Part shown: piece after piece, positions 1-6,944 of the stretch
Numbering within the stretch: the stretch's first letter is position 1
How the letters are laid out: each line of letters begins with the position of its first letter
Origin: Arenicella sp.
Lineage (GTDB): Bacteria > Pseudomonadota > Gammaproteobacteria > Arenicellales > Arenicellaceae
DNA length: 18,947 bases
Direction of reading: 5' to 3'
NCBI GenBank assembly: GCA_016763815.1
Contig: JAESTB010000428.1
Coordinates: 1 to 18,947 of the forward strand
Notes under the pieces: generated by a model
Seen by the model: the letters and a program-made list of their open reading frames with translations, nothing else
Databases searched by the model: none
Told to the model about the DNA's origin: nothing
Position numbers and translations under genes: made by a program

Positions 1-1
1 A

Positions 2-34
2 GCTCAGCAAATGGGCCGTCTTGGAAGTGAATAA
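2..34 (+). CDS. possible 3' end of an upstream gene (partial)
   Basis: One frame is open from the window edge and ends at TAA 32-34, giving the tail AQQMGRLGSE. It stops 24 bases before the preferred start of the next gene, which would suit an upstream member of the same operon. Another frame also stops at 28-30, and only ten residues are visible, so neither the frame nor a product can be established. Confidence 0.2.
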   Translation, partial: AQQMGRLGSE

Positions 35-58
35 AAAGAAATGCTAGAGGAAATTTTA

Positions 59-2071
59 ATGAGCAATAAGGACGGAAACGCAATGATTAAAACCTATTCA
101 ATTTTTGGTGCTGGTGCATCTGGCTTATATACCGCTTGGCGTCTGCTTGACGGCAAACCACTCGGCCATAAGGGTAAGAAAAAGCAACTTATTGAAGGTG
201 ATGTACTGCGCCTTTACGATTGGGGTCAGTATGATTTCTCTAACCAGGACTCTGGCACTCGCGAGCCGGGTGCGAGGGTTTGTACATGGCATTACAAAGA
301 TAAAAAAGACAACTCCTATTTAGAGTTAGGTGGTATGCGATATTCCTATTGGGACAGTTCGTGCCCACTTGGCGAAGGGCATAGGTTGGTGACCACCACT
401 ATTGAAAGACTTGGCTTGGATCAATACTCAGTGCCATTTAACGAGTCGTCAGATCCGTTAATGTCGCTGCGTACGCGCAATATGTATATATCGCAAGTTA
501 ACTCGAATAACCCTGCACCCTATGCGGTTGATCACTATCGAGCAGATTCTCCACCTGACGATGAATTTGGCACAATCGAAACGGTGGGGTTTACTCAAAA
601 GAACGCGCCAAAGACTCGCCGAGAATGGTGCCACTTCTATGAACACGGTCGAATTACTGAGACTATGCCAGCGTCATCTGTTTTTAAAAAAGGCGATTAC
701 TTAAAAGATATTGGCTATTGGAACTTAGGTTATGACGTACTCGGGCAAGAAGGCTTTAGCTATTTAGCCGATGGAAATGGTTACTCGTCTAATGTCGTTA
801 ACAGTCATTCAGCACAGTCTTTTTCGGTTAACGATGAGTTTACGCCGGGCACTGAATACAAAACCTTAACCAAAGGCTTTTCAAGCCTGTTCGACGCATT
901 GTTCGAGACTGTACAACGTTTGGCCGACGAGCAAGGTGTGGTTCTAGAGTATTGCCCTAATACCCGTTTACGCTCGATTTTGCACCAAGATAAGACAGTA
1001 CATTACACCACGGCGAGCCGTGAACAACCCGATGCAAAAGAAGCGAGTAAGCAGTGTGAGGCCGCCTTTTTAGCCATGCCACGCAGTGCCATAGAATTAG
1101 TAGCTCAAGCCACTCGCTATAGTGATGATGAGGGTTTTGATGTATTGAATCATGAAAAGGTTCAACTGTTCTTAGAGTCCGTGATTATGGAACCTTCGTA
1201 CAAAGTCGGTATGTTTTTTGATGAGCCGTGGTGGTTGGAAGGTAGTGCAACCTATCCAGCCAAACTTAGTAGTTACTTTTTGACCCCACAAGGCATAGAG
1301 AAGCTGAGTAGTGATGGATTTCCTCAAGAGTACTTGGATAAGATCCAGATTCAAGAATCCCCTGAAATTGTAAACACGAGTTATAACACCAAAGAAAGAT
1401 TCCTATCCGTGGTGGTACAGTGCATTGGTGAGCGACTGACAATTGAGCAAGAGAATCAACTATTTTCTGTTGCTGAACTCGATACCATTGGCCCTAGTAT
1501 TACTGATATGCCAATTCGACAGGTTGTTTACTTTGGTGATAACGCGCTTAGCAAAAAAGGTAAAAAGGTTTATGGCATTTTAGCCAGTTATGATGATATT
1601 CAGTACACCACCTTCTGGAAAGCACTCGAGCTTGGTCCAAGAGCCGAGCGGAAAATCCCTGAGTCACGTGATACTCAGCCTTTAGAAGGGCCTGCAAGAG
1701 CCACGCCGGTAATGGAGAAAATGTTGCGAAAACAACTCGCCGCCCTACATTTCGGGCCTCAATCAGATTACTCAGATGTGCCTAAGCCGTTGGAGACTCG
1801 TTATATGGATTGGTCTTTGCCGCCGTTTAACGCCGGTTATCATGCTTACAAGTCGCACTATGATATTGGCGATGTTCAGCAAAGTATTAGAAAGCCTTCG
1901 CAGCTTATTAAGGGTCGGAATGCCGAAATTTTTATTGTTGGTGAAACCTATTCGAATGATCAAGCGTGGGTAGAAGGGGCTTTTTGTACATCTGAGTCTG
2001 TATTGAATGATTTCTTCGGCATGGAGCCCATTATTAGTGAAGAGCATTATCCGTTTATCTGCCCTAAATAA
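59..2071 (+). CDS. FAD-dependent L-amino-acid-oxidase-like flavoenzyme (flavin amine oxidase superfamily)
   Basis: Predicted to oxidise an amine or L-amino acid with FAD, giving an imino/keto product, ammonia and H2O2. The N-terminus has the dinucleotide-binding motif GAGASG (residues 17-22), followed by LELGGMR with Arg94. A GxMR motif at this point is typical of L-amino-acid oxidases, where the Arg holds the substrate carboxylate. The C-terminus has the FAD-binding GET...WVEGA segment (residues 628-641), so both ends of the fold are present. At about 670 aa it is longer than simple monoamine oxidases and nearer to large bacterial L-amino-acid oxidases. I chose ATG 59 because AGAGGA (46-51) lies 7 bases upstream; ATG 41 has no good ribosome site and ATG 83 is a possible alternative. 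There is no signal peptide, unlike all six following products. The next gene starts 22 bases downstream. The family is well supported; the substrate is unknown. Confidence 0.82.
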   Translation: MSNKDGNAMIKTYSIFGAGASGLYTAWRLLDGKPLGHKGKKKQLIEGDVLRLYDWGQYDFSNQDSGTREPGARVCTWHYKDKKDNSYLELGGMRYSYWDSSCPLGEGHRLVTTTIERLGLDQYSVPFNESSDPLMSLRTRNMYISQVNSNNPAPYAVDHYRADSPPDDEFGTIETVGFTQKNAPKTRREWCHFYEHGRITETMPASSVFKKGDYLKDIGYWNLGYDVLGQEGFSYLADGNGYSSNVVNSHSAQSFSVNDEFTPGTEYKTLTKGFSSLFDALFETVQRLADEQGVVLEYCPNTRLRSILHQDKTVHYTTASREQPDAKEASKQCEAAFLAMPRSAIELVAQATRYSDDEGFDVLNHEKVQLFLESVIMEPSYKVGMFFDEPWWLEGSATYPAKLSSYFLTPQGIEKLSSDGFPQEYLDKIQIQESPEIVNTSYNTKERFLSVVVQCIGERLTIEQENQLFSVAELDTIGPSITDMPIRQVVYFGDNALSKKGKKVYGILASYDDIQYTTFWKALELGPRAERKIPESRDTQPLEGPARATPVMEKMLRKQLAALHFGPQSDYSDVPKPLETRYMDWSLPPFNAGYHAYKSHYDIGDVQQSIRKPSQLIKGRNAEIFIVGETYSNDQAWVEGAFCTSESVLNDFFGMEPIISEEHYPFICPK

Positions 2072-2093
2072 ACCCTTAAACCATGGTGAAAGT

Positions 2094-3890
2094 ATGATTT
2101 TTTTAGATCGAATATTCAGTTTAATATCACGTAGAGTTGTTCTTGCTAGCGCTGTGCTAGTGACTTTATCGTCGTCTATCTTGGCTGCTGACCCCGCCTA
2201 CGAAGGGGCCTTGGGAGCAGGTGTTACCTTAAAGCCGAATACTAATTATTCGGTCACCAACCCCAATCTTCCAGATTATCAGGCGCCGCATAATACCCGT
2301 GTAGAAGACCCTTACTATCTACTAAAGCCTGAGCTATCACCGAGTGTGCCAGTGCAGGTGAAACCGCACTCTAGATTAGTGTTAAGTGATATTGAGGATC
2401 GCCCGTTCTTTGACTACTTTGGTTGGCAGGCGTTCATTGGTTTAGTGTGGCCAGCTGACCCACAGTATCGAGGCAAACCGAATGCGACGGTGAAAACGGC
2501 TGACGATTTTGTCGCCGCCAGCCGAGCTGACCCAAGCGGTGCGAACCCGCCTATTGTTTGGGAGACGTTACAAACCTTTGACGCGGTTTTTCCTGGGACA
2601 GATGACCCGAGCAAAGCGCCTAAAGCTTGGAATGAGATCAGTTACGCGCGCCCGTTTAATTTAGACTTGGCCTCAAAAGGTAAGGCTCCAACCGGTTTGA
2701 ACGAGGCGTTTTCGTCGCCACTAGTTGATCAAAACCGTCAATACGTTCGTTATAATCTGCAACTCAATGAAGTGATGTATGAGTTCGTTCGGCAGAACAA
2801 GTGGTATTTGAAAGAGAATCTTCCAAAAGCACCCACTCAGGCGAGTTTGCCGCCGCTTCCTGCAACGGCCACGTCGGCAAATCCCTTAGTCATTCTTAAT
2901 CAGCCGCAAACCAATACCACGGTGCTTCAGCCAGTAAACGGTAATTCTATTGAATTGAAGTCGTCATGGCGGGTGATGATTACTGAAGAAGATCTTGACC
3001 CGAGTAAATCGTGGCGTAAAGTCGATGATTTATCGCGCTACTTCGTTTCCAGAGCTAACATTCTTAATGCTGTTACGGGTGAGGTTGAGAAAAATAAATT
3101 GGTCGGGCTAGTCGGTTTGCACATTGTTGCAAAGACGCCACAATTTACTCAAGGCCTTTGGTCGACCTTTGAACACGTTGATAACTTGGTCGCACCGCAC
3201 GGAGGCCGCGCTTCGTTCAAAGGCGAAGATAAGTTTTGGCCACAAGGTTTTTCGTATCAGCCATCTTCTTTTCAAAATACAAGTACGGGGCCGACTGGCG
3301 CGGTGCCAGAAGATGCTCGCAAGCCGGTAGAGGTTAGCCGTATTTATAAAATCCCTGAAACGCCAGTGGCGACCTCAGAACACTTCCCTGACGGCTTATC
3401 GACTGTGGGCATGAACAAAACCTATCAAAAATTGCTCAAGGGAACGGTTTGGGAAAATTATCAATTGGTCGTTACTCAATGGCCGACCGACCCAACAACC
3501 TTTTACGCGAGCCCGTTTTACTACCCACGAGGTTTTCCACCGGGTTCAAAAGTTGACCCAGAGCAACCGCAAGCGGTTAAAGACGCTGTGACCAGAGCTG
3601 AGCAGAATGCCGCCGCGGCATACCCTCGGTGGGCTGGCTTGCCGATCCCGCAGGTTGGAGCGTTGAATTCAACGATGGAAACCTATTTTCAGAACCCTGA
3701 TGGTACTCATCCAATGGAACATACCAGTTGTATGGGCTGCCACTATGGCGCATCGGATATGGACTTCAGCTGGGCCTTAAAGCTGCGTAGTTGGCCAACT
3801 GATTTTGATCAAGGCCGAGTCAATAGCGAAGATTCAAAGCTTGCAGCGGAGCCGGCTTATCCAAGCCCTTCCAATGTGCCAAAAAACTGA
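2094..3890 (+). CDS. exported cytochrome c-like protein with a single C-terminal heme site
   Basis: A 598-residue exported protein. The first ~32 residues form a signal peptide (SRR, a hydrophobic stretch, then SSSILA before ADPAYEG). An aromatic conserved-looking block, FFDYFGWQAFIGLVWPA, begins at residue 105. The only heme-binding motif is CMGCH at residues 546-550, preceded by HPMEHTS, so heme would attach close to the C-terminus while ~500 residues upstream have no domain I can name. I recall similar large proteins annotated as cytochrome c family or hypothetical in proteobacteria. I chose ATG 2094 because it is preceded by GGTGA and opens directly into the signal peptide; an earlier ATG at 2007 lies inside the upstream gene. 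It probably passes electrons in the periplasm for the flanking oxidases, but this rests only on context. Confidence 0.7.
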   Translation: MIFLDRIFSLISRRVVLASAVLVTLSSSILAADPAYEGALGAGVTLKPNTNYSVTNPNLPDYQAPHNTRVEDPYYLLKPELSPSVPVQVKPHSRLVLSDIEDRPFFDYFGWQAFIGLVWPADPQYRGKPNATVKTADDFVAASRADPSGANPPIVWETLQTFDAVFPGTDDPSKAPKAWNEISYARPFNLDLASKGKAPTGLNEAFSSPLVDQNRQYVRYNLQLNEVMYEFVRQNKWYLKENLPKAPTQASLPPLPATATSANPLVILNQPQTNTTVLQPVNGNSIELKSSWRVMITEEDLDPSKSWRKVDDLSRYFVSRANILNAVTGEVEKNKLVGLVGLHIVAKTPQFTQGLWSTFEHVDNLVAPHGGRASFKGEDKFWPQGFSYQPSSFQNTSTGPTGAVPEDARKPVEVSRIYKIPETPVATSEHFPDGLSTVGMNKTYQKLLKGTVWENYQLVVTQWPTDPTTFYASPFYYPRGFPPGSKVDPEQPQAVKDAVTRAEQNAAAAYPRWAGLPIPQVGALNSTMETYFQNPDGTHPMEHTSCMGCHYGASDMDFSWALKLRSWPTDFDQGRVNSEDSKLAAEPAYPSPSNVPKN

Positions 3891-4083
3891 TGTAGTCAAA
3901 AGGCGTTTAAAACTTCATAACCCTAATCAGGAAAACTATGACGCAGATTCAACGTTTGAAGGTTGATCAAGCTAGCGGCTGATGCCGAGCTATTTAATTG
4001 GTCCAAGTGCAATTGATCTTGCCTATTAATAGTTGAGTGTCTAGTATGTTTAAATTGCACGACAAAGTTATAAACAAATACTA
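3891..4083 (+). other. 193-base gap before the multicopper oxidase gene
   Basis: This is the only sizeable gap in the seven-gene run. It holds the small ORF and hairpin at 3938-3991, then AT-rich sequence up to the oxidase gene. TTGATC (4013-4018) and TAGTAT (4042-4047) resemble promoter hexamers but are 23 bases apart, too far for a standard sigma-70 promoter. An internal promoter or partial terminator is possible but not shown. No CueR-type or other copper operator was recognised. Confidence 0.3.
3938..3982 (+). other. possible 14-codon leader ORF
   Basis: A short ORF, MTQIQRLKVDQASG, sits between the cytochrome-like gene and the multicopper oxidase gene. Its ATG follows AGGA (3929-3932) at a normal distance. 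Its TGA stop (3980-3982) falls in the loop of a small hairpin (3970-3991: AGCT-CGGC paired with GCCG-AGCT, with a two-base bulge). This arrangement resembles an attenuator or translated leader. The ORF is very short and could be chance; no run of regulatory codons is evident. Confidence 0.2.
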
Positions 4084-6162
4084 ATGAGGGAGTTAGATTT
4101 GAAAAGACGAGAATTGTTTAGCATCACCGCGGGGCTTGGGGTAGTTACTCCAGGAATTGCAGGTACTTACACCGCAAGGGATTTATTAAATTACCTTTGT
4201 CCTCCTGGTAATTTGCCAGATCAATTAAGTTATCAGCCCAGTCCGTACGCTGAGCCGTTTAAAGCTCAGTTGTTTATACCGCCGGTGATGCCGGCACAGG
4301 AGATTGATGCACTTGCGCCGCCTGCGGACCCAAGAGCGCACCAACTCTGGGGTGAAACCTTATACGGCAAGTGGGATTTAACACCAAAAAAATCATACCA
4401 GCTTAAGCAAAAAGAATTTCCTTGGCAGTACCACCCTGACGCACCGTATGCCAGTGGTACGATATCGTGGGGTTGGGAAGGCCCAGAAGGTTATATTAAT
4501 GTTCTGGGTGAAAACCGCGTTACTCCTGGGCCAACCGTGCATCTACACTACGGCGAAGCGGTTGTTGTTCGGCAAAAGAATGATTTGCCTCCTATTCAAA
4601 CCTCTCTGGCAACGTTTGCCTTACCCTCTACAAGCATTCACTTACACAATGGACATCAAGCGTCTGAGAGTGACGGAAATCCCCAAGATTGGATAGATAG
4701 TGGTGAGTTTTGGGATCATAACTATCCCATGTTTCCGTCGGGTGGTGATGAGCGCGAAAAGCTCACAACGCTTTGGTATCACGACCACCGTCTAGACTTT
4801 ACCGCGTCAAATGTATATGCCGGCTTATCTGGTTTTTGTCTGTATTTTGACGAGCGAGATACTGGCAATGAAAATGATCCTGACCCTCAAGCATGGCGTT
4901 TACCGAGTGGTAAATACGATGTCCCTTTGATGTTTCATGATGTTTTGTTTAAACAGGTAGGCGAGGGTGCCGAAGCGGTTTTTAATAATTTTTATACCGA
5001 CGGTTGGTTAGGTGACCAGGTCACGATCAATCGTACGATTCGCCCATACATGGACGTTGAGGCTCGTAAATACAGGTTTAGAATTGTCAACGGTGGGCCT
5101 TCTCGGTTCTACCAATTTACCTTAGCAAAAAATGCCGACGATGCTAAAAATAAGCCGATCCCGATGATTGTATTAACCGGTGACGGTAACTTTTTATCAG
5201 AGCCGATAATGGCTAATAATTTATTAATGTCGGTGGCGCAACGCTATGACATCATTATTGATTTTTCTCAATTTAATCCAGGAGAAGAAGTCATTTTATG
5301 GAACTTGTTAGAGCAAACTAATGGCAAAGGCCCCTCTGGCCGTATTCTTAAGGAACCGGATGGCGTGCTCAAATTTAAGGTTAAACCACTAAAAATACCC
5401 GATAAAAGCCAAATCCCGAGTCATTTTCGCAAGTTGCCAGACCTTGTCGATGATATATCGAAATTGCCTCATCGTGTTTGGGACTTTGATTACGATGGTG
5501 GTTTGTGGACCATTAACGGTTTAGTCATGGATCCTAATCGCATTGATGCCGGGATTGTGAAAAACAGTGCTGAAGTGTGGACATTTAGAAATACTGGCAA
5601 CGATTGGTCTCACCCGGTGCATTGCCATTTCACTGAATTCTTAATCCTTGAGGTTAATGGCAAACCATACTATGAACGTGACGTCGATAAGGAGAACGCG
5701 GTAAATTATTTCATGCAAACTAAAGTTGATGGTAAATACCGTTTTGTTGATGGTGAAGGCAAACTGCATGGCGGCGAACCTTTAGATCTTTTTCTCGGCG
5801 GGCCAAGACGTGATGTTGCGACTATTTTGCCTGGTGATGAAATGAAGGTGTTGTTGCGCTTCATGGACTTTGAAGGGCGTCATGTTATGCACTGTCATAA
5901 TGTTGTGCATGAAGATCATGCGATGATGATTCGCTGGGATATTTTACCCGAAGACCAAACCAAACCTATTATGACGTCGGTTCCCGCGGGTGATGTTTGG
6001 GGGGATAGTTTCTTTGGTGAGAGTAGCGGTAGCTTAGGCGAAGCCCCTTTTGGTTTTGATCATGTTGAGCCAAGGCCGGCAACGGCGGGTGACGTAGCGC
6101 CCTCTAGAGGACGAGGTAACTTTCCGCCACAAGCTCCTAAAGCGAAGGAGAAAAAGAAATGA
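4084..6162 (+). CDS. multicopper oxidase, CotA/PhsA (laccase/phenoxazinone synthase) type, probable Tat substrate
   Basis: Oxidises a substrate at a type 1 copper and reduces O2 to water at a trinuclear cluster. All four copper-ligand blocks are present: HLHNGH (His186, His188), WYHDH (His233, His235), HPVHCH (His510, His513, His515) and HCHNVVHEDHAM (His603, Cys604, His605, His609, axial Met614). The segments around LWYHDH...NVYAGLSGF and LPSGKYDVPL match the CotA/PhsA branch rather than CueO or CopA. The N-terminus (KRRELFSITAGLGVV) resembles a Tat signal, fitting export of a folded copper enzyme. ATG 4084 has no ribosome site; TTG 4099 has AGGGAG six bases upstream and would start MKRRELF, so it may be the true start. 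The tail is Lys-rich. The stop overlaps the next start by four bases (ATGA), so the Sco-like partner is translationally coupled. Substrate unknown; manganese, phenols or amines cannot be distinguished. Confidence 0.92.
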   Translation: MRELDLKRRELFSITAGLGVVTPGIAGTYTARDLLNYLCPPGNLPDQLSYQPSPYAEPFKAQLFIPPVMPAQEIDALAPPADPRAHQLWGETLYGKWDLTPKKSYQLKQKEFPWQYHPDAPYASGTISWGWEGPEGYINVLGENRVTPGPTVHLHYGEAVVVRQKNDLPPIQTSLATFALPSTSIHLHNGHQASESDGNPQDWIDSGEFWDHNYPMFPSGGDEREKLTTLWYHDHRLDFTASNVYAGLSGFCLYFDERDTGNENDPDPQAWRLPSGKYDVPLMFHDVLFKQVGEGAEAVFNNFYTDGWLGDQVTINRTIRPYMDVEARKYRFRIVNGGPSRFYQFTLAKNADDAKNKPIPMIVLTGDGNFLSEPIMANNLLMSVAQRYDIIIDFSQFNPGEEVILWNLLEQTNGKGPSGRILKEPDGVLKFKVKPLKIPDKSQIPSHFRKLPDLVDDISKLPHRVWDFDYDGGLWTINGLVMDPNRIDAGIVKNSAEVWTFRNTGNDWSHPVHCHFTEFLILEVNGKPYYERDVDKENAVNYFMQTKVDGKYRFVDGEGKLHGGEPLDLFLGGPRRDVATILPGDEMKVLLRFMDFEGRHVMHCHNVVHEDHAMMIRWDILPEDQTKPIMTSVPAGDVWGDSFFGESSGSLGEAPFGFDHVEPRPATAGDVAPSRGRGNFPPQAPKAKEKKK

Positions 6163-6941
6163 GTTCGGAGAATGACATGGATCAACAACCTGAAAAGAAC
6201 AGCAAAACTGCAGAGCAATCTACCGACCGTTCTCGTCGACAGTTATTGACCGGCGTGACGATTGGCGCTGGGGGGCTGCTTGCGGCAGGTTTAAGCAGCA
6301 GGGCTCAAGCGAATCAAGTGCTTGGTGGTAACGGTAGTGGCGACGTTAGTGGCCAAGAATGTTTAGACGACAGCGCCGGAAAAGAAGCATCACGTTTTCC
6401 ACAACACGCCATCGTTTATGATCATCATGGACGCAAACGGCGTTTTTATAATGATTTAATCAAAAACAAAATAGTAATGCTGCAGTTTATGTCGACCGAG
6501 TTAGAAGGCGATTATCAAACGGCTAAAAATCTATCGCTTATGCAAGACATTTTAGGCAGTCGCTTTGGTCGTGATGTGTTTTTAATTTCGGCCACAGTTG
6601 ACCCTGAGCGAGACACTGTTGAGGTCCTATCTAATTACGCAAAACAGCATAACGTCTCCCAGGGCTGGTCATTTATTACCGGCACGGTTGATACTATGCA
6701 AAGCATTAAAGACGCCTTGTTTTTTCGCCCAGGGGGCCATTCTGGACATGAAGGCCATGACCAACAAGACTGCTCAATGGGGCTAATTCGCTATGGTAAT
6801 GATGCAACCGGTTTGTGGGGTTCGGTGCCAACGCGTACCAATCCGCATTGGTTAGCCGAAAGGTTAAACTGGATTACTCCTAAGGCGAGTGATGTCGCCT
6901 CGATTGTTAAACGCGGCGGCCCTCCTGCGAGAGAGAGTTAA
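6159..6941 (+). CDS. Tat-exported Sco1/SenC-like protein lacking the CxxxC copper site
   Basis: A 260-residue thioredoxin-fold protein of the Sco type. It has a Tat signal (SRRQLL, residues 25-30, then a Gly/Ala-rich hydrophobic stretch ending SRAQA). Sco features include the segment IVMLQFMS and ISATVDPERDTVEVLSNYA, equivalent to the ISIDPE...L..YA block of Sco proteins. Where Sco has FTxCxxxCP, this protein reads FMSTELEGD (around residues 110-118), so both copper-binding cysteines are gone. A loop near residues 194-205 carries His194, His197, His200 and Cys205 (HSGHEGH...C), a possible replacement metal site. The start overlaps the multicopper oxidase stop and has AAGGAG upstream, so it is probably a dedicated partner of that oxidase. 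Metal binding by the His-rich loop is inference. Confidence 0.75.
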   Translation: MSSENDMDQQPEKNSKTAEQSTDRSRRQLLTGVTIGAGGLLAAGLSSRAQANQVLGGNGSGDVSGQECLDDSAGKEASRFPQHAIVYDHHGRKRRFYNDLIKNKIVMLQFMSTELEGDYQTAKNLSLMQDILGSRFGRDVFLISATVDPERDTVEVLSNYAKQHNVSQGWSFITGTVDTMQSIKDALFFRPGGHSGHEGHDQQDCSMGLIRYGNDATGLWGSVPTRTNPHWLAERLNWITPKASDVASIVKRGGPPARES

Positions 6942-6944
6942 TAT

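Noticed and set aside
2007..2093. Upstream extension of the cytochrome-like gene to ATG 2007
   Set aside because: It overlaps the end of the flavoenzyme gene and would place 29 residues before a clear signal peptide that starts at ATG 2094.
4084..6162. MnxG-type manganese oxidase
   Set aside because: MnxG proteins are far larger; this 692-residue chain matches the CotA/PhsA laccase branch. Manganese as a substrate is not excluded, only the family.
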